DNA from: Butyrivibrio sp. Su6
GTDB lineage: Bacteria; Bacillota; Clostridia; Lachnospirales; Lachnospiraceae
Direction: 5' to 3'
NCBI RefSeq assembly: GCF_900108105.1
Contig: NZ_FNUR01000001.1
Span: forward strand, 434,001-498,000
Length of the DNA stretch: 64,000 nucleotides
In this document: one piece after another, positions 8,884 through 16,574 of the stretch
Numbering within the stretch: position 1 is the stretch's first letter
How the letters are laid out: each line of letters begins with the position of its first letter
Notes under the pieces: generated by a model
The model's database searches: none
Told to the model about the DNA's origin: nothing
Seen by the model: only the letters and a program-made list of their open reading frames with translations
Position numbers and translations under genes: made by a program

Positions 8884-10833
8884 TTAATCGGTATCAGGTA
8901 AAAAACTGCTAAGTGTCCCCTTAACAACAGGCTGCATAGTTGTCTTTACTGCCTCGTTAAGGATCCCCTTCATACCACCCTTTAAAAATCTGCTGTAGAT
9001 CATGCCTGTCATACCACCAAAGGTATCAGGCGCAAGATTATCAAGGGTTGTCATAAGCATATCTGTACCCGGAATCTCATGAAATCTTATCTCAATAGAG
9101 CCCGGAACTGATGGATGTATAAAGGTTCCCTTCCTGTCCACTCTGTCCACAGCATCATCTTCAAAGTAAATATTCATTACTCTGGTGCAGGCTTCTTCAA
9201 GAAAATATATCTCATTCCTAAGAACCAGCCTGTTATATTCATCTCTTTTACATGCCGAAGAAAGAGATACGATATACTTCTCGCCGTGCATGTTTATTAT
9301 ACTTTTATATCTTCGACCACCAAATCCGCACCTGAGACTGAATATTGTTTCGCCTTCATATATTTCAATATAAAAAGAATTATTGTTTCCCTTCCTGAAA
9401 CCAATCTTTTGGATGCCATCAGTAAAATTGTTGTGAACTATCTGCATCATCAAAGGAAACAGACCAATACCTTTAATATCAAGATCATAGGTCTTTCCAT
9501 CAAGCTTTGACAGCCATCTGTCTATCAGGATATTTTCGCTGACATTGTTATAGGAATAAAGTGATGGCTTAAATGCTCCCCTCTTTGAACTCACCACAAC
9601 TTCAGTCTTTCTAGGCCGCCCCTTGGTCATAGCGATACTTTTTCTCTTGTAGCCACCATTTAAGATCTGTGGAAAATCTACTGTCCTACCACTTACTGAT
9701 TTACAAATTGCCTTAAGTTCAGACAATGCTGCAAAGTCTTCCGGAAGTGGATGATCAAATACATCCGTAAGCTCTTTCATATGATTCCTGATAGTAACAG
9801 CCATGAGACTTGTCTGGAAAACATCGCTGTTTCCTGCATTGGTCACAACAACCATATCAAGATCAGGATATACGAAAACGTTTTGCCCAAGCATTCCGTT
9901 AAAAGCATAAGAGCCTGGTCTGTCATCATTTACCCAAAGCTGATATCCATAGTGTTCATTGTCATCTTTGCCTGTTTCGATCTGCCAGGCTGTGGACCTT
10001 TCCACCCACTTTTCAGGAATTATCTGCTGGCCGTTCCACTTACCCTTTTGAAGATACATAACTCCGAGTTTTGCCATATCTTCAGTACGCATAAAAAGGC
10101 CCCATCCGCCTTTTGTTATACTCTGGGGACAGCTTTCCCAATAAACTCTCTTTATGCCCATTGGCTCAAATATTCTTTCCTTACAGAACTCAAAAAGTGA
10201 TTTCCCTGTAATCTCGGTTACAATAGCCGACAGCATATAGGTATTCATGCTATTGTATTCAAAAGCTGTTCCGGGCTCAAATTTAAAGCCTGAACTCAGA
10301 AACTCTTTTCTCCAGTCATTGCCACTAATTGAACCAGCCTCATTAAATTCAACTCCACTGGACATGTTAAGGAGATTCTCTACCGTTACATTCTTTTTAA
10401 GAAATCCAAGAGGCCCCATTCTTGTGCTGAATATATCATTGAGCTTGGTATCTGTACTTAACTTTCCTTCCTCAACCAAAAGACCTATAGCCATTCCAAC
10501 AATACTTTTGCACATGGAATAAGAAACATGCCAGATATCCATCTCATAGGGTTCAAAGGCACATTCTGCCACAACAAAGCCGTGCCTTACGAACATGAGC
10601 TTATGCATATTACACTCTTTGTTCTCGGATAAGAATCTTATAAGTTCCGTAAAAAAAGCAGAACTCAACCCTTGAGATTCTGGTGTTTTTCTTACAAGGA
10701 ACTGTTCACCCAAAACCGAAGTATTTATGAATTCCGGTTTTTGAGGAGCATAGTCAACCTTGCTGATTTCCCCGGTTTCCCTGGTCATCAGCTTCACTAG
10801 AAGTTCTCCAACGTCAAGTCCTGCTCTTGCCAT
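8884..10833 (-). CDS. Serine hydrolase of the beta-lactamase / penicillin-binding-protein C family
   Basis: 649 residues. The first 370 or so form a beta-lactamase-family fold: the nucleophile motif S106-M-C-K109 in WHVSYSMCKSIVG, the YNSMNTY tyrosine motif, and an HYGYQLW segment in the region of the third motif. There is no signal peptide, so it is probably cytoplasmic, as for many esterase-like members of this family. The C-terminal 270 or so residues form an extra beta-rich domain without a recognised name. Its substrate (ester, amide or peptide) cannot be told. It begins only 13 bp after the metal ATPase stop, so it is probably co-transcribed, although no link to metals is visible. Confidence 0.83.
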   Translation of the reverse strand: MARAGLDVGELLVKLMTRETGEISKVDYAPQKPEFINTSVLGEQFLVRKTPESQGLSSAFFTELIRFLSENKECNMHKLMFVRHGFVVAECAFEPYEMDIWHVSYSMCKSIVGMAIGLLVEEGKLSTDTKLNDIFSTRMGPLGFLKKNVTVENLLNMSSGVEFNEAGSISGNDWRKEFLSSGFKFEPGTAFEYNSMNTYMLSAIVTEITGKSLFEFCKERIFEPMGIKRVYWESCPQSITKGGWGLFMRTEDMAKLGVMYLQKGKWNGQQIIPEKWVERSTAWQIETGKDDNEHYGYQLWVNDDRPGSYAFNGMLGQNVFVYPDLDMVVVTNAGNSDVFQTSLMAVTIRNHMKELTDVFDHPLPEDFAALSELKAICKSVSGRTVDFPQILNGGYKRKSIAMTKGRPRKTEVVVSSKRGAFKPSLYSYNNVSENILIDRWLSKLDGKTYDLDIKGIGLFPLMMQIVHNNFTDGIQKIGFRKGNNNSFYIEIYEGETIFSLRCGFGGRRYKSIINMHGEKYIVSLSSACKRDEYNRLVLRNEIYFLEEACTRVMNIYFEDDAVDRVDRKGTFIHPSVPGSIEIRFHEIPGTDMLMTTLDNLAPDTFGGMTGMIYSRFLKGGMKGILNEAVKTTMQPVVKGTLSSFLPDTD

Positions 10834-10846
10834 ATATTTAATTACC

Positions 10847-12733
10847 TCACTTATCTATTTTCATAGCCCTCATAGAGTTAAGGATTGCAAGTACTGCAAC
10901 ACCTACATCTCCAAAAACAGCCAGCCACATAGAAGCAATTCCAAGGGCTCCAAGGATAAGTATCAATACCTTTACAAACAAAGCAAAAACAATGTTTTCT
11001 TTTACAATTCTGATGGTCTTGCGTGCAATCTTAATGATTGATGAGATCTTACGGATATCATCATCCATAATAACAATATCAGCCGCTTCAATCGCTGCAT
11101 CACTTCCAAGAGAGCCCATGGCAATTCCTACATCTGCTCTCATCAGAACCGGAGCGTCATTGATACCATCTCCAACGAAGGCTAAATTACTTTTATTATC
11201 CGCTTCATCAAGCATTTTTTCAACCCTGTCGACCTTGTCAGCAGGCAAAAGCTCTGAGTATATCTCATCAATTCCAACCTGAGCAGCAACATAATCAGCA
11301 GTATACTTTCTATCTCCGGTAAGCATGATCGTTTTCTTAACTCCGACCTTCTTCATGGCCAGAATAGCTTCTTTTGCCTCAGGCTTAATTACATCAGATA
11401 TTACAATAGAGCCAATAAACTTTCCGCCGAGAGATGCGTATACAACAGTTCCATACTCATTTGGAGCCATAAACGGTATTTTTTTATCTTCTAAAAGCTT
11501 TGCATTTCCAAGAAGCAGTTCCTTTCCTTCATAAACTGCTGATATTCCATGTCCTGCAATTTCTTTTGCATTGGCATTTGATGCGTCAACTGTAGCACCT
11601 GAAAATTTCTCTTTATATGCGGCAAGGATTGACTTGGCGATTGGATGATTAGAAACGCTCTCACCAATTGCAGCTATCTTTAAAAGTTCATCAGCGGTAA
11701 CACCGTTAAATGGATTAATGCTGGAAACTTTAAATTCACCAAGTGTCAAAGTTCCTGTTTTATCAAAAACAACTCTGTCTATGAGAGAAGCAGCTTCCAG
11801 GAAATTGCTTCCCTTAACAAGTACACCAATCTTAGATGCTGCACCAATTCCTCCAAAAAAGCCAAGAGGCACAGAAATAACAAGGGCACAGGGACATGAA
11901 ACAATAAGGAATACGCAGGCTCTTCTTATGCTGTCTGAAAAAGCCATCTGTCCAAGAATAGGAGGAAGAATTGCAAGAATCACTGCACCTATTGTTACTA
12001 CAGGCGTATAATAGCGGGCAAATCTTGTTATAAAGTTCTCCATTCTGGACTTTTTATTGCTCGCATTCTCAACAAGCTCCAGGATTTTGGCAACGGTTGA
12101 ATCTTCGTAAGCCTTTGTTGCCTGAACTTTAAGTACACCCTCACCGTTAACGCAGCCGCTTATGATCTCGTCACCCACTACGACTTTTCTCGGTACTGAT
12201 TCACCTGTAAGTGCTGCGGTGTCAATGAAGGACTCTCCCTCTAAGACAATGGCATCAACAGGGATCTTTTCACCTGCTTTAATAAGGAGTGTATCTCCAA
12301 CACTAACTTCTTCCGGATCAACTTCATCAGTCTGTCCATCTTCCCTGACGATCACAGCATACTCAGGTGCAATGCTCATCATATCAGAGATAGACTGTCT
12401 TGACTTGCCAACAGCAACACTCTGGAAAAGCTCACCTACCTGGTAAAAGAGCATAACTGCCAAAGCTTCTGAATACTCTCTTATTCCAAATGCACCAAAT
12501 GTTGCTATCATCATAAGGAAATTCTCATCAAAAACCTGACCATGACTGATATTTATACATGCTTTTCTGATAACATCATATCCGATGATTATATATGGAA
12601 TCAGATAAACAAAAAATATGATGATTTCAGGAATACTGCTTAATAGTCCTGTTTTATCAAAAATAAGTAATATAATAAAAAGTGCAAGCACAATAAGTAT
12701 TCTGTTTCTGGTCTTCTTTTGTTTTTTTGTCAT
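10847..12733 (-). CDS. cadA: P1B-type heavy-metal ATPase (Zn/Cd/Pb export)
   Basis: About 628 residues from the ATG at 12733; a GTG three codons earlier is the alternative start. It exports soft divalent metals, probably Cd, Zn or Pb. Seen by residue of the 631-aa reading: an N-terminal membrane pair (17-56), the actuator TGES (179-182), the metal-binding membrane motif CPC (283-285), the phosphorylation motif D327KTGT, an HP motif in SNHPIAKS, GDGINDAP in the hinge, and C-terminal helices. CPC with a downstream membrane Lys/Asp pattern fits the Zn/Cd/Pb subgroup rather than copper. There is no N-terminal HMA domain; a separate HMA protein is encoded just upstream. A hairpin terminator lies between that gene and this one. 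Confidence 0.93.
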   Translation of the reverse strand: MTKKQKKTRNRILIVLALFIILLIFDKTGLLSSIPEIIIFFVYLIPYIIIGYDVIRKACINISHGQVFDENFLMMIATFGAFGIREYSEALAVMLFYQVGELFQSVAVGKSRQSISDMMSIAPEYAVIVREDGQTDEVDPEEVSVGDTLLIKAGEKIPVDAIVLEGESFIDTAALTGESVPRKVVVGDEIISGCVNGEGVLKVQATKAYEDSTVAKILELVENASNKKSRMENFITRFARYYTPVVTIGAVILAILPPILGQMAFSDSIRRACVFLIVSCPCALVISVPLGFFGGIGAASKIGVLVKGSNFLEAASLIDRVVFDKTGTLTLGEFKVSSINPFNGVTADELLKIAAIGESVSNHPIAKSILAAYKEKFSGATVDASNANAKEIAGHGISAVYEGKELLLGNAKLLEDKKIPFMAPNEYGTVVYASLGGKFIGSIVISDVIKPEAKEAILAMKKVGVKKTIMLTGDRKYTADYVAAQVGIDEIYSELLPADKVDRVEKMLDEADNKSNLAFVGDGINDAPVLMRADVGIAMGSLGSDAAIEAADIVIMDDDIRKISSIIKIARKTIRIVKENIVFALFVKVLILILGALGIASMWLAVFGDVGVAVLAILNSMRAMKIDK

Positions 12734-12769
12734 AATCAACACCTGCCATTTCTAAAGAAAAACTCTTTT

Positions 12770-12800
12770 AAAAAAAATGGAGCCATATCACTATGACTCC
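12770..12800 (-). terminator. Intrinsic terminator between HMA gene and metal ATPase gene
   Basis: On the minus strand GGAGTCATA pairs with TATGGCTCC (one G-U pair) around GTGA, followed by an A and then eight T. It lies inside the operon, 9 bp after the HMA stop, and should let only part of the transcripts reach the ATPase gene. Confidence 0.8.
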
Positions 12801-12808
12801 TTATACCC

Positions 12809-13027
12809 TTAGGCAATCTCAATCTCGCAATCAGGCTCTACTTTCTTACAAGCCTTAACTGCTTCATCAAGAACCTTTTCATATACATCATCTGCAGCTT
12901 CAAGCATAAACTTCTGAGTCATAAAATTTACTCTTGCATTTACAACTCCATCAATCTTTTTAACTGCATCTTCCATTTTTGCTGCACAGTTTGCGCAATC
13001 AACTTCACATTTGTATGTTTTCTTCAT
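12809..13027 (-). CDS. Small heavy-metal-associated (HMA) domain protein, 72 aa
   Basis: A stand-alone HMA domain with a ferredoxin-like fold. The metal-binding loop is DCANCAAKM, with the CxxC pair C11 and C14 and an extra C7, which fits Zn/Cd-type HMA domains (DCxxC) rather than copper chaperones (MxCxxC). It ends in an acidic DCEIEIA tail. It probably supplies the function of the N-terminal domain missing from the ATPase encoded downstream, as a detached domain or a metallochaperone. It lies between the ArsR regulator and the ATPase, so regulator, HMA and pump form one cassette. Confidence 0.92.
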   Translation of the reverse strand: MKKTYKCEVDCANCAAKMEDAVKKIDGVVNARVNFMTQKFMLEAADDVYEKVLDEAVKACKKVEPDCEIEIA

Positions 13028-13066
13028 AATTTAACCCCTTTCGCCATTTGGCTTTTAATATTTCGA

Positions 13067-13426
13067 TCATTCCTCTATATGATTAAGACCTTGATCGATA
13101 ATAGTCCTCACATGATCATCGGCAAGAAAATATATAACTGACTTGCCTTCACGTCTGTTACCTACGAGCTTACTCTGCTTAAGGATCTTAAGCTGATGAG
13201 ATATTGCTGATTGTGTCATATTAAGAGTATCCGCAATATCACAAACACACATTTCTTCTTCAAACAGAGCAAACAAGATCTTTATTCTGGTTGAATCGCC
13301 AAAAACTTTAAAAAGCTCAGCCAGATCGTATAATTCATCCTCATCCGGCATTTCTCTTTTAGCTTTTTTAGTAACCTGAATATGTACATGGTGTTCTTCA
13401 CAACACTCTACATCTGTAACTGCCAC
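13067..13426 (-). CDS. ArsR/SmtB-family metal-responsive repressor (CadC/ZiaR-like)
   Basis: 119 residues with a winged helix: FGDSTRIKILFAL, then the recognition helix in MTQSAISHQLKILKQ and the wing NRREGKSVIYFL. Two metal sites typical of the family are visible. The alpha3N-type site has C60-V-C62 in EMCVCDIA plus C8/C9 and a His cluster (HHVH) at the N-terminus, as in CadC. The alpha5 site has D104, H105, H116 and a following Glu, as in SmtB/CzrA. The start is GTG at 13426, preceded by AAAGGAGG. It should repress its own cassette and release DNA on binding Zn, Cd or Pb. A near-ideal operator lies 54 bp upstream. Confidence 0.95.
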   Translation of the reverse strand: MAVTDVECCEEHHVHIQVTKKAKREMPDEDELYDLAELFKVFGDSTRIKILFALFEEEMCVCDIADTLNMTQSAISHQLKILKQSKLVGNRREGKSVIYFLADDHVRTIIDQGLNHIEE

Positions 13427-13479
13427 AAAGCGCCTCCTTTCGAGTATCTATAAAAATAAATGATTTTTATAAGCTAATG

Positions 13480-13505
13480 AACATATGAATAATTGTTCAT
13501 ATGTT
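13480..13505 (-). promoter_or_regulatory. ArsR/SmtB-type operator
   Basis: A perfect 10-bp inverted repeat, AACATATGAA and TTCATATGTT, separated by 6 bp. The core ATATGAA...TTCATAT matches the known 12-2-12 SmtB/CzrA/CadC operator pattern. It lies upstream of a -10-like TATAAA (13466-13471) and the regulator gene. Binding here would explain metal-responsive autoregulation of the cassette. Confidence 0.88.
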
Positions 13506-13556
13506 TAATATAAAACCTGACTACCAATTTGTCAACACCAATAGGCTGTCTTTAAA

Positions 13557-13590
13557 GAAAAAAACTCCGCCAGCTTTTTGCTGACGGAGT
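13557..13590 (-). terminator. Intrinsic terminator after the 5'-nucleotidase gene
   Basis: ACTCCGcCAGC (13564-13574) pairs with GCTGaCGGAGT (13580-13590), with a T-run on the minus strand. It lies just after the nucleotidase stop and separates that gene from the metal cassette. Confidence 0.88.
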
Positions 13591-13609
13591 CCTGATCTTT
13601 TTAACAATC

Positions 13610-15265
13610 TTATTTAATTATTGTTATATCGCCTCTTGGAGAAGCATATGTGCTTCCGATAACTCCGTGAAGCTCTGTCTTAATATAATCTATAAGAGCC
13701 TCATCAAGCGGAATTCCAGTATCAAAGCTTGTTCCTGAACTAGCGAAGCAATAATATGTATCTCCACCTACAGAAATAAAGTTATTTGTTACAACAGCAT
13801 ATGTATCTGTCTTAGAGAATGGCTGTCCATTTATGCTCTCAATTGTTACTCTGTTTATGCTGCTTGGCTTATGATAAGTTGAGTTGGGATAAATAGGTCC
13901 TGCTGCAAAGGACTTGGTTGTATTAATCGTAAATTTAATTCCGCTAGTCTGCGGGAAGCCTCCAACAGGCTCTGGTGTGCAGAAGGTTGAAGCTTCTAAT
14001 GCTTCAAGGAGCTGTTCTCCTGTAACATACACTACAGTAACTGTATTTCCAAAAGGAAGAACTGTATTTACATCCTTCTTGGAAACATTTCCAGCACTTA
14101 TAGGAGCTCTTAAACCACCACCATTTGTAAGTGCAATAACATGTGAAGGATCAACAGATACTGATCCTGCATCCTTAAGAATTGTCCAAAGAATAGCATC
14201 TGATACAAGATTTCCCATGTTTGTTTCTTCTGTTCTGTTTCCAGGAGCCTTATTACCATTGAGGTCAACTTCGCTCTTTGCAAATGCTACACTATACTCA
14301 TTATCAATTCTCTTAATGATACCTGTTGCCACTGCATTCGTAGTTACTTCCGGCTGTAACTTGTCATAATTAAGAAGATAGCTATCTTCAACTGACTTAC
14401 TCGCATTGTCGATCACAACAACACCAATAGTCTGGAGTTTTGTACCTGTTGAAGTAACAGGATCAACAATATCTTCTGCTGACATAACAGTATGTGAGTG
14501 TCCATCGATAATAATATCTATGCCTTTTGTCTTTTCATAAAAAATATCACTGCTGTTGCCTTCTCTTGCAGCTTCAAGGTCAACACCCAAATGTGTAAGA
14601 CACACAACAAGATCTGCCCCCTGTGCCTTAAGCTGACTCGCCTGCTGATTACCGCAAGCATAGAGCGCATCCTTTGAAAGGAATGTAAGTCCCTTTACAT
14701 AAACAGGATTTGACTTAGTCTGTGTCTCAGGAGTAACTACTCCAAAGAAGCCAAGTTTCATACCTGACTTAGTAGTATACATTGCATTTGGTACGAAGAT
14801 TGAATTGCCATTTTCATCCAATACATTGGCACATATAGTCTTAAACTTAGCAATCTTTATATCTGCCTTAAGCTGGTCTAAGCCATAGTCAAACTCGTGG
14901 TTTCCTATTGTAGCAAAATCATAACCGGCAGCATTCATAACAGTAATAGCGTCTGCGCCTTTTGACATATTGACATAAGGCGTTCCCTGTATATAATCTC
15001 CGGCATCAACAAGGAGAACTTCTGCTCCTCTTTTCTGGAAATTTTCCTTAACAGATGCAATGTAAGGATAACGTCCAACAGCTCCATGTACATCATTAGT
15101 GTGGAGAATAACTGTTTTGCCGGAAAGATCGGCAGGAACATCAGCAATTGATTTTACCTCTGCAACCACATTTGTTGCTTTTGAAGTAATTGCGGTTACA
15201 TTAGCTGTAAGCACCAGTGCTAATGCGAGTAGAACTGAAATAGAACCTTTTAGAATACGTCTCAT
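13610..15265 (-). CDS. Secreted 5'-nucleotidase / metallophosphoesterase (UshA type)
   Basis: 551 residues. A signal peptide (MRRILKGSISVLLALALVLT, cleavage after about residue 30) sends it outside the cell. The catalytic domain has the two-metal ligands: HTND58VHG, D90 in VDAGDYIQGT, GN122HE, CLTHLGVD and GHSHT. The C-terminal nucleotidase domain has the NGGGLRAPI and TSGIKF segments that in this family bind the substrate. It probably hydrolyses extracellular nucleotides or 2',3'-cyclic nucleotides to nucleosides, which PNP and other salvage enzymes could then use. No wall anchor or SLH domain is seen, so it is probably released. The length is normal for the family. It is a single-gene unit with its own terminator. 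Confidence 0.92.
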   Translation of the reverse strand: MRRILKGSISVLLALALVLTANVTAITSKATNVVAEVKSIADVPADLSGKTVILHTNDVHGAVGRYPYIASVKENFQKRGAEVLLVDAGDYIQGTPYVNMSKGADAITVMNAAGYDFATIGNHEFDYGLDQLKADIKIAKFKTICANVLDENGNSIFVPNAMYTTKSGMKLGFFGVVTPETQTKSNPVYVKGLTFLSKDALYACGNQQASQLKAQGADLVVCLTHLGVDLEAAREGNSSDIFYEKTKGIDIIIDGHSHTVMSAEDIVDPVTSTGTKLQTIGVVVIDNASKSVEDSYLLNYDKLQPEVTTNAVATGIIKRIDNEYSVAFAKSEVDLNGNKAPGNRTEETNMGNLVSDAILWTILKDAGSVSVDPSHVIALTNGGGLRAPISAGNVSKKDVNTVLPFGNTVTVVYVTGEQLLEALEASTFCTPEPVGGFPQTSGIKFTINTTKSFAAGPIYPNSTYHKPSSINRVTIESINGQPFSKTDTYAVVTNNFISVGGDTYYCFASSGTSFDTGIPLDEALIDYIKTELHGVIGSTYASPRGDITIIK

Positions 15266-15610
15266 ACATAACCTCCCTTGTATAATATTAAAGCAATTAA
15301 TATTATACTATTTTTTGTTGGGTAACGTATGCTTTTTGTGTGTTAAATCGTAAAAAATAAAAACGCTCCTTGGGGATTATTGGAAAGTTCTTTGGATTTT
15401 CTGTTTATGATGGGAAAAATTAAAAATTGAAGGATTATTATATACACTAGTTATATTCCTCAAGGAAGCGTCCTTATTAAGCAACCATAGTCTATATTAC
15501 ATCATTAAAAAAAGACCCGATCAGTTACACTGATTTGGGTCTTTTTTACACTTATTTATATTTTTATGAGGCTCCAGATACTTTGGGCTCCATCTGATGG
15601 CAGCCTTAAG
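15266..15610. other. Intergenic region with a long-range inverted repeat
   Basis: A 345-bp gap without a convincing gene. Besides the terminator at 15507-15547, it has two complementary arms at 15363-15375 (ACGCTCCTTGGGG) and 15458-15471 (CCTCAAGGAAGCGT) that enclose about 80 AT-rich bases. On the minus strand the second-transcribed arm is followed by a T-rich tail, so the whole could be a small RNA ending in a terminator. No clear promoter was found for it. Confidence 0.35.
15507..15547. terminator. Bidirectional intrinsic terminator
   Basis: AAAAAAGACCC and ATCAGT pair with ACTGAT and GGGTCTTTTTT around a 3-base loop, with one internal mismatch region. It should terminate the minus-strand lipoprotein transcript that ends at 15611. 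Confidence 0.85.
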
Positions 15611-16111
15611 TTATATTTCATCTATACTGTCAACAACATATGCCTCATCAACAGTTGCAAACTTTCCATTTTCAACGGTAAGTGAAAATACTGCATATGC
15701 AAAAGCTTCACCATTTTCTTCGTCATACTGAGCTACAAAGATCTTTGTAGTACCGTCCTGCATGATTGGAAGATTTGATGCGTAATAAACGCCATCTTCA
15801 GCATCTGTATCACATATCTCTACATCGTCAACATAAACGATCTCTTCACACCAGAGGTCTGTCCTGTATGGAGCAGATATATAGGCAACACCATCTACTA
15901 TATTGCAGTTAATATCATTGTTGTATTCTGTGTATTCTTCTGCTGATGAAAATTCACCATTTGCATATTCAGATGAATAATTGTATTCCGTTGTACCCTC
16001 ATCTGTAGTTGTTGTTACATTAAAGCTTGTTGTTGATGTTGACTCACTTGCACAAGCTGTAAGAGATACTGCTAAAACAACACCTGCCATTAACAATCCG
16101 ATTTTCTTCAT
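15611..16111 (-). CDS. Small uncharacterised lipoprotein, 166 aa
   Basis: The ATG at 16111 is preferred because GGAGG lies 9 bases upstream; a longer in-frame start at 16135 lacks a site. The protein begins MKKIGLLMAGVVLAVSLTAC, a lipoprotein signal with the lipobox LTAC. A Ser/Thr/Tyr/Glu-rich linker follows, then a compact beta-type domain. No family or catalytic motif was recognised. It is transcribed alone, between the terminator downstream and the GH27 pair upstream. Confidence 0.75.
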   Translation of the reverse strand: MKKIGLLMAGVVLAVSLTACASESTSTTSFNVTTTTDEGTTEYNYSSEYANGEFSSAEEYTEYNNDINCNIVDGVAYISAPYRTDLWCEEIVYVDDVEICDTDAEDGVYYASNLPIMQDGTTKIFVAQYDEENGEAFAYAVFSLTVENGKFATVDEAYVVDSIDEI

Positions 16112-16188
16112 AATTATTTTCCTCCAAAATGTCATATTTTTGATTACAAATATTTATACGAAGGAAAAAAATATGTGGCAGAATTTTT

Positions 16189-16572
16189 TTAAATTAAAGA
16201 AAAAATATAAGAAATTTCATCTTCTGAAACGATGTCATCTGCTCCCAAAATTAACGCTTTGCCTGATTTTCTGGGTTTTATCAGGCCTCTTACATAGCAC
16301 TGGGCAAGCGGATTGGCACAAACTTTGCAGTCATAAATATCAGGAAAAGTCCCTGCGTCTCCCCAGTCAAGATCCTTTTCTTTCAGAACATTTTTATAAA
16401 ACTCATGGAGTACTCTGGCCATGGTATTCCTGCGAAGTGGCATTTTATATACATCTCCACTACTTTCTATTATTTCACATAAAAACGGACCAAGAGCCTC
16501 ATAAGAAAGCTCCTGGTTGTTTTTATTCTGATATAAATCTATGAGTTTATTTGTAAAATCCTTACAATTCAT
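16189..16572 (-). CDS. Uncharacterised 127-aa protein
   Basis: No family recognised. The protein is soluble, with no signal or membrane segment. It has a helical N-terminal half and a Cys-containing segment CKVCANPLAQCYVRG that could bind a metal, though a spaced second pair is not obvious. It starts 2 bp after the stop of the GH27 gene, so it is co-transcribed with the galactosidase. Nothing else links it to sugar metabolism. Confidence 0.65.
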   Translation of the reverse strand: MNCKDFTNKLIDLYQNKNNQELSYEALGPFLCEIIESSGDVYKMPLRRNTMARVLHEFYKNVLKEKDLDWGDAGTFPDIYDCKVCANPLAQCYVRGLIKPRKSGKALILGADDIVSEDEISYIFSLI

Positions 16573-16574
16573 AA

